Below, piece by piece: positions 14,416-23,899 of a DNA stretch of 36,240 nucleotides. This DNA comes from Hyphomonadaceae bacterium (GTDB taxonomy: Bacteria > Pseudomonadota > Alphaproteobacteria > Caulobacterales > Hyphomonadaceae), in contig JAOATF010000178.1 in NCBI GenBank assembly GCA_030158285.1, forward strand, positions 1 through 36,240, given 5' to 3'. The notes beneath the pieces are model-generated. The model had not been told where the DNA came from, ran no database searches, and saw only the letters and a program-made list of their open reading frames with translations. Within the stretch, counting starts at the first letter, position 1; the number at the start of each line of letters is the position of its first letter. The position numbers were made by a program, and so were the translations under genes.

Positions 14416-16326
14416 ATGAAACTGCGCAAATCCCTGATGGCCGGCATTCTCGGCCTCGGCGCCAGCGGCGCAGCGCTGGCGATTGCCGCGCTCGCGACAC
14501 CCGCCCTCGCCCCCACCGCCATCGGCCAGACCCCGCCCGACCATCCCGGCGCCGGCGTCTACCAGAAGACCTGCGCGATGTGCCACGACAATCCGGGCGG
14601 CACGCGCGCCGCCGCGCTCTCCGCGATCAAGCAGATGACGCCCGCGCGCCTGCGCGAGGTGCTCGGGCCTCAAGGCATCATGGGCCCGATGGCCGCCAGC
14701 CTGAATGACACGCAGAAGACAGACCTGATCGCCTGGCTGACCGCCGGACAGGCCGTGTCCTCCGCGCAATGGACAGACGCCCTCGCCTGCAAGGCCGACA
14801 AGCGCGCGGTCTCCGCGTCCGCCTCCGTGGTCACCAACGGCTTCGGCGTCGATGCCGACCAGACGCGCAGCCTCTCTGCCGCGCAGGCGGGCCTCTCGAA
14901 AGCCCAGCTCTCCAACCTCGAAGTCGCCTGGACCATCGCCTTCCCGGGACAGGGCGCAGGCACGGGCGCCTCCGTGCTGTCGGACGGCACCATCTTTGTC
15001 ACAGGCGGCCAGAAGCTCATCGCGATCGACGCAGCCTCCGGCTGCGTGAAGTGGTCCTACGCCGCCAACTCCCGCAACACGCCGTCCATCGGCGAGATCG
15101 GCGGCAAGAAAGTCGTCGCCCTCTCCGTCGGCCAGACGATCCATGTTGTCGATGCCGCCACCGGCGCGGTGGTCTGGAAAGCCTCCGGCCAACCGGTCGA
15201 CGGCTCCGGCGGCCAGGTCCGCGGCGGCGTCATCTTCGCCAAGGACAAGGTGATCGTGCCGCTGTCAGCCTCCGGCGTCGCCTCGGGCATGAACCCGCGC
15301 ACGGAATGCTGCTCGGGCCACGGCTCGGTCGTCGCCCTTAATGCCGCTGACGGCACGCACGCATGGGAATACCACACCATGCCGGAGCCGACCTACAACG
15401 GTCAGGTCAACTCACTCGGCGTAAAACAGAAAGGCCCGTCCGGCGCGCCGATCTGGTCTGTCCCCGTCTACGACGCCAAGCGCAACACCATCCTCGTCAC
15501 CACCGGCGAAAACACCTCGCACCCTGGCACCGACACCTCCGACGCCGTCATCGCCCTCAACGCCGATACCGGCGCAGTTGTGTGGAAATACCAGGCCATG
15601 GCGGCGGACGTGTGGAACATGTCCTGCGACGTCGCGACCGGAAACAACGGTCCCAACTGCCCTGTCCTCTTCGGCGGCGACGGCCGCGACTATGACTTCG
15701 GCGCCGGCGCCATCGTCACTTCAGTGAACGGCAAAGACGTTGTCCTCGCCGGCCAGAAATCCGGCCATGCATGGGCGCTCGACGCCAACACCGGCGCGGT
15801 TCTCTGGAGCCACCGCGTCGGCGAAGGCACGGCCCTCGGCGGCGTCCACTGGGGCATCGCGGCATCGGGCAACACCGTGCTGATCCCGATCAACGACCCG
15901 GTCCTCTCCGCCGATCCGAAGTTCAAGTCGGAAGCGGGCGTCTATGCCTTCGACATCGCCTCGGGCCGCCCGGTCTGGTCCTACAAGGCCGAGCCCAACT
16001 GCGCCGGACAGCGCGGGAAAGACGTCGCTGCCTGCACCACCAAGTACGGCTTCTCTGCCGCGCCTATCGTTGTCGACGGCGCCATGGTCGGCGCCACGCT
16101 CGGCGGCGAAGTCATCATCCTCGACACAGTCGATGGCCGCATCCTCAATCGTCTCGACACCACCGGCACGCGCACCGTCCTCAACAAGGATGTCGTGGGC
16201 AAGGGCGGCTCGATCGAGAGCCACGGCATCTCCGCCGGCGCGGGCATGATCTTCATCAACTCCGGCTACGGCTCCTTCGGCCAGACGCCCGGCAACGTGC
16301 TGATCGCCTACCGGCCGAAATCGTAG
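14416..16326 (+). CDS. PQQ/cytochrome c dehydrogenase (polyvinyl-alcohol dehydrogenase-like)
   Basis: 636-residue exported quinohaemoprotein. A signal peptide covers about residues 1-38 (cleavage after IGQ or ALA). A cytochrome c domain follows with haem motif CAMCH at 53-57 and candidate axial Met in GIMGPM. From about residue 165 to the end there is an eight-bladed PQQ propeller with repeated AxDAxTGxxxW blade motifs. The adjacent cysteines C298-C299 (ECCSGHG) match the vicinal disulfide that contacts PQQ. The N-terminal haem plus propeller order is that of polyvinyl-alcohol dehydrogenase (cytochrome) and relatives, which oxidise alcohols in the periplasm. A GGGAGGA site precedes the ATG. 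The family is clear; the alcohol substrate is not. Confidence 0.93.
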   Translation: MKLRKSLMAGILGLGASGAALAIAALATPALAPTAIGQTPPDHPGAGVYQKTCAMCHDNPGGTRAAALSAIKQMTPARLREVLGPQGIMGPMAASLNDTQKTDLIAWLTAGQAVSSAQWTDALACKADKRAVSASASVVTNGFGVDADQTRSLSAAQAGLSKAQLSNLEVAWTIAFPGQGAGTGASVLSDGTIFVTGGQKLIAIDAASGCVKWSYAANSRNTPSIGEIGGKKVVALSVGQTIHVVDAATGAVVWKASGQPVDGSGGQVRGGVIFAKDKVIVPLSASGVASGMNPRTECCSGHGSVVALNAADGTHAWEYHTMPEPTYNGQVNSLGVKQKGPSGAPIWSVPVYDAKRNTILVTTGENTSHPGTDTSDAVIALNADTGAVVWKYQAMAADVWNMSCDVATGNNGPNCPVLFGGDGRDYDFGAGAIVTSVNGKDVVLAGQKSGHAWALDANTGAVLWSHRVGEGTALGGVHWGIAASGNTVLIPINDPVLSADPKFKSEAGVYAFDIASGRPVWSYKAEPNCAGQRGKDVAACTTKYGFSAAPIVVDGAMVGATLGGEVIILDTVDGRILNRLDTTGTRTVLNKDVVGKGGSIESHGISAGAGMIFINSGYGSFGQTPGNVLIAYRPKS

Positions 16327-16344
16327 CGAGCACGCTCGGCGCAA

Positions 16345-16378
16345 AACAAAAGGGCGCGCGGTTCACACCGCGCGCCCT
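16345..16378. terminator. Bidirectional terminator between PQQ-dehydrogenase gene and tadC
   Basis: An 11-bp perfect stem AGGGCGCGCGG (16351-16361) / CCGCGCGCCCT (16368-16378) with loop TTCACA. On the minus strand it is followed by TTTTGTTTTGC, a strong U-tract that ends the tad operon. On the plus strand the tail is weaker (TCTGGTTTT), but it lies 25 bases after the dehydrogenase stop. Confidence 0.88.
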
Positions 16379-16400
16379 TCTGGTTTTATCCCGATCCGCC

Positions 16401-17426
16401 CTACTTCTTCGGCGCGTCCTTGGCCTCGACCACGCCGGCCGGCTTGCCCAGGCCCATGGCGTCGATCTTGATGAAGGCCGGTCCGAGAATGACGAGGAAC
16501 AGAACCGGCAGGAAGAACACGATCATCGGCACGGTCAGCTTGGCCGGCAGCGCGGCGGCTTTCTTCTCGGCCTCGGTGATCCGCATTTCGCGGTTTTCCT
16601 TGGCCATCACGCGCAGGGCCGCGCCCATCGGCGTGCCGTACTTCTCCGCCTGCACCAGCGCCATCGCAACGCCCTTGACGCCCGGATGGTTCGTCCGCTC
16701 GGCGAGGTTGTAATAGGCCTGACGGCGTTCCTGCAGATAGGACAGCTCGGCGGTCGTCAGCGTCAGTTCCTCGGCCAGTTCGGGCGATGCCGTGCCGATT
16801 TCCTCGCCCACGCGCGCAAACGCCTGTTCGATCGACATGCCGGCCTCGACGCAGATCAGCATCATGTCCAGCGAGTCAGGGAAGGCGCGCATGATCGACG
16901 TGCGGCGCTTGGTGATCATGTTCTGCAGGTAGATGTTCGGGCCATAGAAGCCGGCCGCGAAGCCGACCACCACCGCGCCAGCCTTCATCTGAAGCTGGAA
17001 GCCGTGATCGTTGATGAACCAGATGTAGATGAACGCACCGAGGCCGAAGATGATCGGCAGCGCGAAACGGCAAAAATAGAAGATCGAGATCGGCCGCGGC
17101 CCGCGCAGGCCCGCCTGGATCAGCTTCTTCTGCACGCCGGGATCTTCCAGCATCTTCTGCAGGTCGAGCACGTCGACCAGCTTCTTCATCTTGCTGGTGT
17201 CTTGCACCCGGATTGACTTCTTCTCGCCGCCGCCTTCCAGCGCCGCGCGGCTCTTCTTGCGCAGCTCCTCGCGACGGTTGGCGACGGACTTCAGGCGGCT
17301 AGTCAGCTTGTCGTTCGAGAAAGCCGGCGCGGCCAGCGTGACCACGGTCGCGAAAGTCGCCACGCACGCCAGCGCAGAAGCGAGCGTAATGGGATCGGTC
17401 AGAAACTGGACCCAGTCGATATCCAT
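16401..17426 (-). CDS. tadC: Tad pilus inner-membrane platform protein TadC
   Basis: Type II secretion F-domain protein of 341 residues, one of two inner-membrane platform proteins of the Tad (Flp) pilus. It has an N-terminal hydrophobic helix (about 13-35), a charged cytosolic stretch, a helix pair near residues 118-165, the conserved core FPDSLDMMLICVEAGMSIEQAFARVGEEIG, and a C-terminal helix near 300-325. The MAKENREMRITEAEKKAAALPAKL segment before the last helix is typical of TadC. It is the last gene of the cpa/tad cluster, 16 bases after tadB, followed by a strong terminator. It should pair with TadB and be driven by the CpaF ATPase. Confidence 0.95.
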   Translation of the reverse strand: MDIDWVQFLTDPITLASALACVATFATVVTLAAPAFSNDKLTSRLKSVANRREELRKKSRAALEGGGEKKSIRVQDTSKMKKLVDVLDLQKMLEDPGVQKKLIQAGLRGPRPISIFYFCRFALPIIFGLGAFIYIWFINDHGFQLQMKAGAVVVGFAAGFYGPNIYLQNMITKRRTSIMRAFPDSLDMMLICVEAGMSIEQAFARVGEEIGTASPELAEELTLTTAELSYLQERRQAYYNLAERTNHPGVKGVAMALVQAEKYGTPMGAALRVMAKENREMRITEAEKKAAALPAKLTVPMIVFFLPVLFLVILGPAFIKIDAMGLGKPAGVVEAKDAPKK

Positions 17427-17442
17427 CGCTCCGCCCCGGTTC

Positions 17443-18444
17443 CTAGAAGTTGAAGTTGATCATCGAGCGCATGATGTAGATGCCCGCGCCCATCAGGCCC
17501 GCCGCGATCAGAAGGATCAGGTGGCCCAGATCCGTCGTGAACAACGACATGATGTAGCTCGGCGTCGACAGGTAGACGAGCAGCATGACGATCACCGGCA
17601 GCGAACCGATGATCATCGCCGACGCCTTGGCTTCCGACGACAGCGCCTTGATCTTCTCGCGCAGCAGCTTCCGCGACCGCAGCACGTTCGACAGGTTGCC
17701 CAGCGCCTCGGAGAGGTTGCCGCCCGCCTTCTGCTGGATGTTCAGCACGATGGCGAAGAAGTTCACTTCCTGGATCGGCGTGCGCTGGTACATCCGGGCC
17801 ATCGCCTGGTCCATCGGCATGCCCATGGCCAGCGCATCGACAACCACCTGGAACTCGCCGGCCAGCGGCTGCGGGCTTTCGCGCGCGATCATGCGCAGGC
17901 ACTCGCCCAGCGGCAGACCGGATTTCACACCACGCACGATCACGTCGATGGCGTCGGCAAACTGTCCGATGAATTTCTTCTGGCGGCCGGAAATCGCCAT
18001 GCCGAGAATCCAGCGCGGAACACCGAATGCAGCCGCAAAGCCGAGACCGACCGGCACCAGGATCATGAAGCCTTCATTGAAGCCCGCGCCGAAGGCCATG
18101 CCGCCGCCGGCGACAGCGCCCGACACGGCCGAAATCATCCAGAACATCGGCACCGTCATCTTGAGGCCCGACTGCTTGATGCGCTCTTCGATGGAGCGTC
18201 CCACCGTCTTGCGTTTGCGGTTCGCTTCCTCGCGATCGCGCAGCGCCTTGGTGGTGGCTTCCATCTGCTTGCGGCGAACGGCTTGCGATGAATCGAGACC
18301 GCCACGCGAGCGCGCGCCGTCGCTGATGCCCTTGATGCGCTTGGACTGCTTGCCGCGATCCGCGCCCGAGAACGCAAAGCCCAGCCCGACGATGGCGACG
18401 AACGCCAGCACGCCGATGCCAATCGTGACGATATCAACGTTCAT
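17443..18444 (-). CDS. tadB: Tad pilus inner-membrane platform protein TadB
   Basis: Type II secretion F-domain protein of 333 residues. It has an N-terminal helix (about residues 4-26), a long basic cytosolic segment (SKRIKGISDGARSRGG...RKTVGRSIEERIKQSGL), a helix pair near 117-165, the F-domain core FADAIDVIVRGVKSGLPLGECLRMIARESPQPLAGEF, and C-terminal helices near 275-325. ATG overlaps the cpaF stop by four bases (ATGA), indicating translational coupling of ATPase and platform. In Caulobacter nomenclature it corresponds to cpaG. Confidence 0.95.
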   Translation of the reverse strand: MNVDIVTIGIGVLAFVAIVGLGFAFSGADRGKQSKRIKGISDGARSRGGLDSSQAVRRKQMEATTKALRDREEANRKRKTVGRSIEERIKQSGLKMTVPMFWMISAVSGAVAGGGMAFGAGFNEGFMILVPVGLGFAAAFGVPRWILGMAISGRQKKFIGQFADAIDVIVRGVKSGLPLGECLRMIARESPQPLAGEFQVVVDALAMGMPMDQAMARMYQRTPIQEVNFFAIVLNIQQKAGGNLSEALGNLSNVLRSRKLLREKIKALSSEAKASAMIIGSLPVIVMLLVYLSTPSYIMSLFTTDLGHLILLIAAGLMGAGIYIMRSMINFNF

Positions 18445-19970
18445 CGGCTGCCCTCCTCCAGGGCGTCGAGCGCCCGTGCGAGATCGCCTTCCATGTTGAA
18501 GTACTTGGCCCGCTCCCAGAAGCGCGGACGGCCGATGCCGGTGCCGCGGTGCGAGCCCTTCAGCTTGCCGTCCTTGTCCTCGCCGTCGATCTCGTAGCGC
18601 ATCACATCCTGCGTCACGATCACGTCGCCTTCGAGGCCCATCACTTCCGTGATGGAGACGATTTTCCTTGTGCCGTCGCGAAGGCGCGAGGCCTGGATCA
18701 CGATGTCGATCGAACCCACGATCATCTCGCGGATCGTGCGCTGGGGCAGCGTGAAGCCGCCCATGGTGATCATCGATTCAAGACGCGAGAGACCCTCGCG
18801 CGGCGTGTTGGCGTGCAGCGTGCCCATTGAGCCGTCGTGGCCCGTGTTCATCGCCTGCAAAAGGTCGAACGCTTCCGGTCCACGCACCTCGCCCACGATG
18901 ATCCGGTCCGGACGCATACGCAGGCAGTTCTTGACCAGGTCAGTCATCGTCACGCGGCCCTGGCCTTCCAGGTTCGGCGGACGTGTCTCGAGACGCACCA
19001 CGTGCGGCTGTTGCAGCTGAAGTTCGGCGGCGTCTTCGCAGGTGATGACGCGCTCGCCCGGCGCGATGAACGCCGTCAGCGTGTTCAGCAGCGTCGTCTT
19101 GCCCGAACCCGTACCGCCGGAGATCAGCGTGTTGCAGCGGCATGCGCCAATGATGCGCAGCAGTTCCGCGCCCGGTTCGGAGATCGATCCGAAGCTCACG
19201 AGGTCCGTGATCTTCAGCTTGTCCTTCTTGAATTTCCGGATCGTCAGCGCAGGGCCGTCGATGGCCAGCGGCGGCCCGATCACGTTGACGCGCGAGCCGT
19301 CAGCGAGGCGCGCGTCACAGATCGGCGAGGCTTCGTCGACGCGGCGGCCAACCTGGCTCACGATGCGTTGGCAGATGTTCATCAGCTGCGCGTTGTCGCG
19401 GAAGCGGATGTTCGTACGCTGGATCTTGCCGGCGACCTCGATGTAGGTCGTGCCCGCGCCATTGACCATGATGTCGGCGATGTCGTCGCGCGCCAGCAGC
19501 GGCTCGAGCGGGCCGTAACCGAGAACGTCGTTGCAGATGTCTTCGAGCAGCGTCTCCTGCTCGGCGACGCTCATCACCACGTTCTTGATCGAGACGATCT
19601 CGATCACGATGTCGCGAATCTCCTCGCGCGCCGATTCCTGGTCGAGCTGCGCCAGCTGGCTCAGGTCGATCGTGTCGATCAGCGCGTTGAAGACCTCGGT
19701 TTTCGTCCGGTAGTATTCGTCAGAACGGTTGTCGATCGCCGCGATCTTCTCTTTCGGCGGCGGCGCGGCTATCTTGGACGCGCTCGGCTTTGGCGGCGGC
19801 GCAGCAGGCCTTGCCCCGGCAGCAGCCTTGGGCGGCGGAGGCGGCGGATCATCGGCAAGAGTCGAAGCCGCCGGCTTTGGAGCCGGCGGTGAGGCAGCAG
19901 GTCGTGGGGCCGGTGCGGCCGGCTGTGGCGTCGGTGCGCCGGGCGCCCCGGTCGATCGTTTCCCGAACAT
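18441..19970 (-). CDS. cpaF: Tad pilus assembly ATPase CpaF/TadA
   Basis: Hexameric secretion ATPase (GspE/VirB11 superfamily) powering Flp pilus extension, and in Caulobacter also retraction. It has 509 residues. The first 75 are a Pro/Ala-rich flexible region, longer than needed for the fold. The core carries Walker [10 protein letters not shown] (about 285-293), the Asp box [10 protein letters not shown], Walker [13 protein letters not shown] and the His box [16 protein letters not shown] 19970 gives the MFGKR start seen in Caulobacter-type CpaF; TTG 19976 is an alternative with an AGGAG site at ideal 7-base spacing. It lies 16 bases downstream of cpaE and overlaps tadB. Confidence 0.96.
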   Translation of the reverse strand: MFGKRSTGAPGAPTPQPAAPAPRPAASPPAPKPAASTLADDPPPPPPKAAAGARPAAPPPKPSASKIAAPPPKEKIAAIDNRSDEYYRTKTEVFNALIDTIDLSQLAQLDQESAREEIRDIVIEIVSIKNVVMSVAEQETLLEDICNDVLGYGPLEPLLARDDIADIMVNGAGTTYIEVAGKIQRTNIRFRDNAQLMNICQRIVSQVGRRVDEASPICDARLADGSRVNVIGPPLAIDGPALTIRKFKKDKLKITDLVSFGSISEPGAELLRIIGACRCNTLISGGTGSGKTTLLNTLTAFIAPGERVITCEDAAELQLQQPHVVRLETRPPNLEGQGRVTMTDLVKNCLRMRPDRIIVGEVRGPEAFDLLQAMNTGHDGSMGTLHANTPREGLSRLESMITMGGFTLPQRTIREMIVGSIDIVIQASRLRDGTRKIVSITEVMGLEGDVIVTQDVMRYEIDGEDKDGKLKGSHRGTGIGRPRFWERAKYFNMEGDLARALDALEEGSR

Positions 19971-19986
19971 CGACAAAGCCTATCTC

Positions 19987-21678
19987 CTACTTGCCCAGCA
20001 GTTTCTTGAGCAGCGAAGGCTTTGTCGCCTGCACTTCCTTTCCAGTGAGTTGAGCCGCCAGACGGTCCAGCTCCTGAGAAACCTTGGATTCCGGCGCCAC
20101 GTCGAACACCATCTGGCCGTTGTTGGCCGCGGTGCCGAACAGTTGCGCGTCGAACGGGATCACCAGCGACGGCTCGATGCCGATCGCCTGGCCGAAATCC
20201 TTTGCCGGAATTTCCGGACGTTTCGGCAGCCCAACCATGTTGAGCACCAGTTTCGGCGGATTGTCGTTCGGCCGCGCGGCCTTGAGGAAGTCGATCAGGT
20301 TCTTGCCGTTGCGCAGCGAGGCCAGGTCTGGCGCGGCCACCACGACCAGCTCGTCCGCCTGGATGACGGTCGACTTGAACCAGTCGGTCCAGATGTGCGG
20401 CAGGTCGAGCACCATGAACGGGACCGAGGCGCGCACCTGCTCCAGCACGCGGACATAGGTGTCCGGGTCGAGGTTGTAGGTGCGGTCCAGCGTGGCCGGC
20501 GCCGTGAACAGCGAGAGACGGTCGGTCGCCTTGGTGATCAGGCGGCCCATGATCGCATCGTCGAAACGGTCGGGCGACATCAGGGCGTCGGCGATGGTCG
20601 CCTGTGTGTCCTGGTTGAAGTCGAGGCCCGTGGTGCCGAAGTTGAGGTCGAGGTCGACCAGCGTCGAGTTGACCTTGCAGCGTTCGGACAGCGCCCAGGC
20701 GAGGTTGTGCGCGATGGTCGACGCGCCAACGCCGCCTTTCACGCCCGTGATCGCGATCGACTTGCCCGTGAACGGGGCTTCCGGATCGGCGAACAACGTC
20801 GCGATGGAGCGGATCATCTGCACCGGATCGATCGGCGCAACGAGGTATTCCGAAACGCCACGGCGCATCAGCTCGCGATAGAGCCGGATGTCGTTGGTCT
20901 GGCCCAGCACCATGACCTTGATGTTCTCGTCGCAGTATTCAGCCAGCGAATCGAGATCGGCCAGCAGCTGGCGCGGATCGCCCGCGCCCTCGATGACCAG
21001 CAGGTTCGGCGTCGTCTCGTTGACGTAATACTGGGTCGCCGCCGCAACGCCGCCTTCGAACGTCTCCATCGTGACGTTCTTCATCCGGCGGTCCTGCGTG
21101 ATCGACCGCATCAGGCTCAGTGACGAGGTGCGGGTGCAGAAGGCGTGGACGGTGATGCGCGGAATCGTGCGGTCGCCGCCATCATGGCCGCCGCCGAAGG
21201 AATAGTCATAGCCAAGCCCGGCGCCGGCGACGTCGTCGGCCACAGGTTCGGCCTCGTATGCCGTCATCGGCGGCAGGTCTTCCACCGGCGCGTGAGCCGG
21301 CTTGGGCTGCAGCCAGGGTTGCGCGGGCGCAGAGGTGTGCTCGGCCTCTTCCGGCAGGATTTCTTCCTCGTAGGTCATCTCGACCTCAAGCTCGTCCTCG
21401 CCGTGCTCTTCATCATGCGCGGCCAATTCGTCGTGATCGTGGTGATCGTGCGTGAACAGCGGCTCGGGCTGCGGTGCGGGCGTCGGGGTGCGCGCGACCG
21501 GAGGCGGCGGCGGCAGGAGTTCCTCGGCGTCGAAATCGTCGATCGCCGGCAGCTCGTCTTCCGCATCGCGCAGGGCGGCGGCAAAGGTCGCGCCGATCGG
21601 GGCGTCCATGTCGAGCTCAAAGTCCTGGACGAGTTCGTCCAGCTCGCCATCGTCATACTTGTCGCGAGGTCCGCTCAT
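19987..21678 (-). CDS. cpaE: Pilus localisation ATPase CpaE/TadZ
   Basis: 563-residue TadZ-type protein that positions the Tad machine, in Caulobacter at a cell pole. The N-terminal 170 residues are low-complexity, acidic and proline-rich (DELVQDFELDMDAP...LLPPPPPVARTPTPAPQPEP) with a His/Asp cluster (HDHHDHDE, about 78-84). An atypical receiver-like domain follows (about 172-295: RITVHAF..., LLVIEGAGDPRQLLADLD, VMVLGQTNDIRLYRELMRRGVSEYLVAPI). The MinD/ParA-like domain starts with the deviant Walker A TGVKGGVGAST (311-321) and contains VDLDLNFGT and FMVLDLPHIW. Good AGGGGA ribosome site. It is longer than Caulobacter CpaE because of the extension. Confidence 0.94.
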   Translation of the reverse strand: MSGPRDKYDDGELDELVQDFELDMDAPIGATFAAALRDAEDELPAIDDFDAEELLPPPPPVARTPTPAPQPEPLFTHDHHDHDELAAHDEEHGEDELEVEMTYEEEILPEEAEHTSAPAQPWLQPKPAHAPVEDLPPMTAYEAEPVADDVAGAGLGYDYSFGGGHDGGDRTIPRITVHAFCTRTSSLSLMRSITQDRRMKNVTMETFEGGVAAATQYYVNETTPNLLVIEGAGDPRQLLADLDSLAEYCDENIKVMVLGQTNDIRLYRELMRRGVSEYLVAPIDPVQMIRSIATLFADPEAPFTGKSIAITGVKGGVGASTIAHNLAWALSERCKVNSTLVDLDLNFGTTGLDFNQDTQATIADALMSPDRFDDAIMGRLITKATDRLSLFTAPATLDRTYNLDPDTYVRVLEQVRASVPFMVLDLPHIWTDWFKSTVIQADELVVVAAPDLASLRNGKNLIDFLKAARPNDNPPKLVLNMVGLPKRPEIPAKDFGQAIGIEPSLVIPFDAQLFGTAANNGQMVFDVAPESKVSQELDRLAAQLTGKEVQATKPSLLKKLLGK

Positions 21679-21690
21679 GTTCCCCTGCCC

Positions 21691-22371
21691 CTATTCCACG
21701 GCCGAGCTGATGATGGCCTTGCTGTCAATGTTTCGTTTCGCGCCGGTCTTCTCGCCATTGCGGTACTTGGTCAGCACAATCGTGCGACGACCGAGATCCG
21801 CGGGATCCGTCGGCTGGGTTCCCACCAGATCCGAGGGGTTGGCGATCATAGCGGCCAGGTTGATGTTCACGGCACAGCCTAACGAAGGCATCGAGGAATT
21901 CGAACTCAGGTCTGCGAAATCCCAGTGCGAGATGTCCGGGCAGCCCGGAACCACCGCGTTATAAGTGCGATAGCTGATGATCAGCGGCGCCTGGCGGGCG
22001 CCCGTGCCGTCATACGTGCCTTCGGCGATCATCGTGGTGTCGATGCCTTCAGCCAGCATCACCGCGCGCGCATCAGCCGCCGCCCGCATGGACGTGATAT
22101 CGTCCGGGCCGTTGGATGGGCGCGAGATGATCAGCGCGCCATGGCCCTCTTCCTGGTAGAACGAAGCGAAGCTCTTCACTGCGTCGCGTTCCGGCGCGCC
22201 GAGCTTCTCGCCCGACACCACGGCGCCGATCTTCAGTTCCGCCGTGGTCTCTTCGGCCACGATCTGCGTGTGCATGCGATTGGACCAGCCAATCTGCTCC
22301 TGCGTCTGCATGCAACCGGCCAGCGCGATCAGCGGCAGTCCGGCGAGAGCGATCTGGAAACGCTTGGTCAT
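21691..22371 (-). CDS. cpaD: Tad pilus lipoprotein CpaD
   Basis: 226-residue outer-membrane-associated lipoprotein of the Tad system, thought to assist the CpaC secretin. The signal peptide ends in lipobox LAGC with the lipidated Cys near residue 19. The mature part matches the CpaD family: ERDAVKSFASFYQEEGHGALIISRPSNGP (a peptidoglycan-interacting OmpA-like flavour), YRTYNAVVPGCPDISHWDFADLSSNSSMPSLGCAVNINLAAMIANPSDLVG, the last being the most conserved CpaD block with two cysteines. It lies 11 bases after cpaC and 12 before cpaE. Confidence 0.94.
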   Translation of the reverse strand: MTKRFQIALAGLPLIALAGCMQTQEQIGWSNRMHTQIVAEETTAELKIGAVVSGEKLGAPERDAVKSFASFYQEEGHGALIISRPSNGPDDITSMRAAADARAVMLAEGIDTTMIAEGTYDGTGARQAPLIISYRTYNAVVPGCPDISHWDFADLSSNSSMPSLGCAVNINLAAMIANPSDLVGTQPTDPADLGRRTIVLTKYRNGEKTGAKRNIDSKAIISSAVE

Positions 22372-22382
22372 CTCATGAGCCC

Positions 22383-23891
22383 TCAGTCGATGATGAAGCC
22401 GCTCGCGCCCTTGGGCGCCGGTGTCTTGGAGGCGGCCGAACCCGGCGCCGCGTAGACATCGTTGAGCTTGCCAAACAGGATGGTGCGCGCGTCCGACGCC
22501 GTGACATAGCCACGGTCCGGATCGCGGAAGCCTTGCGGATCTGTCGGATCCACCAGGTAAGGCGTCACGATCACGACCAACTCGGTCTCATCGTTCTGGA
22601 AGTCGCGGCTGCGGAACAACGCGCCGAGCACGGGGATGTCCTTCACCCCCGGAAGGCTGTCGAGGTTCTGCTTGGTCGATTCCTGGATCATGCCGGCGAT
22701 CACCAGGCTGCCGCCCGAAGGAATTTCGACCGTCGTTTCCGCGCGACGCACTTTCAGCGCCGGGATCGTCAGTGATTGCGCAGAGATCGCCTGCCCCGTG
22801 GTCGGGTCCACCGTAACGTCCGACGAGGACTGGAAGCCGCCCTGTGTCGACAGCTCCGAGACTTCCACTGACATCTGCAGGGAGATGCGACCTTCTGAGA
22901 GCACCACCGGCGTATAGCCAAGGCCTACGCCATAGGGCTTGAACTCGATCGAGATCTTGCCGCGGTCCTGCGCCACCGGCACCGGGAATTCGCCGCCGAC
23001 CAGGAACTTGCCCGCTTCGCCGGAGATCGCCGCGAGGTTCGGTTCGGCCAGCGTCCGCACGATACCCACGCGCTCCAGCGCGTTGATCTTTGCGCCAACC
23101 GTGCTCTGCGTCGCGGCGCCGACCGTGTTCTTGTAGCCGAGGTTCGCCGCGAGACCGCCGAGCGCCGTGCCAGCGATCGGGAAGGCGTTGGACGAGCCAA
23201 TCGCCAGCGTCGTGTCGAAGGCGTTGCCGGTCAGCTGGCCGAAGCCGATCGAGCCAGACAGGTTAATGCCCATCTGCTTGATCACTGAACGTTGCATCTC
23301 CACGACGCGCACTTTCAGCGTGACCTGATCCTTGCCGTCGATCGACATGAGGTTGACGACACTGTTCTCGTCCTTGGCATAGGTCTTGGCGAGCTGCACG
23401 ACGCGGTCCGCGCCCGCAAGGTTCGGCGCCGAACCCGCTAGGATGATCCGGCCATTCACCGATTCGAGCTGCACTTTCGCGCCCGGCACGTGGCGCTTGA
23501 TGAGCCCACGCAGCTGGTCCATCCCCGCGACGCCATCCGTCACCGAGATTTCCAGCGTCTTGATCTTCCGGCCCGAACGGTCGAGGAACACGATATTGCT
23601 CTCGCCCGGCGTCACGCCCATCACCGCCACGCGGCGGCGGTCACGCGCCACCACGTTGGCGATCTTGTCGTTGGCGATGATCACGTCGTCGATGTCGGTA
23701 TCGAACTCGATCATGTAGCTCTTGTTGACCGTCAGCGTCAGCACCTCGGTCGAACCGGGGGCGGTTGCTTCAGGCAGCGTCATGCGCTGGGCCGGCGAAC
23801 CTGCGAGGTCGCTGCCCGGTTGCGCAAAGGCGGGAGCGGCGCATGCGAGCGCCGCCGCCAGTCCCAGGAAAATCTTGCGGTTGGCTGACAT
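22383..23891 (-). CDS. cpaC: Tad secretin CpaC
   Basis: 502-residue outer-membrane secretin (RcpA/CpaC) forming the pilus exit pore. A signal peptide covers about residues 1-23 (cleavage after AFA). The pilus-formation N-domain follows (about 48-115: VNKSYMIEFDTDIDDVIIAN...VAVMGVTPGESNIVFLDRSG), then a BON-type domain (about 120-185: LESVNGRIILAGSAPNLAGADRVVQLAK). The secretin domain runs to the C-terminus, with the hallmark VEIPSGGSLVIAGMIQE and DIPVLGALFRSRDFQ. ATG 23891 is chosen for its GAGG site at 6 bases; an in-frame TTG 12 bases upstream is disregarded. It starts 8 bases after the cpaB stop. Confidence 0.95.
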   Translation of the reverse strand: MSANRKIFLGLAAALACAAPAFAQPGSDLAGSPAQRMTLPEATAPGSTEVLTLTVNKSYMIEFDTDIDDVIIANDKIANVVARDRRRVAVMGVTPGESNIVFLDRSGRKIKTLEISVTDGVAGMDQLRGLIKRHVPGAKVQLESVNGRIILAGSAPNLAGADRVVQLAKTYAKDENSVVNLMSIDGKDQVTLKVRVVEMQRSVIKQMGINLSGSIGFGQLTGNAFDTTLAIGSSNAFPIAGTALGGLAANLGYKNTVGAATQSTVGAKINALERVGIVRTLAEPNLAAISGEAGKFLVGGEFPVPVAQDRGKISIEFKPYGVGLGYTPVVLSEGRISLQMSVEVSELSTQGGFQSSSDVTVDPTTGQAISAQSLTIPALKVRRAETTVEIPSGGSLVIAGMIQESTKQNLDSLPGVKDIPVLGALFRSRDFQNDETELVVIVTPYLVDPTDPQGFRDPDRGYVTASDARTILFGKLNDVYAAPGSAASKTPAPKGASGFIID

Positions 23892-23899
23892 GGAATACC

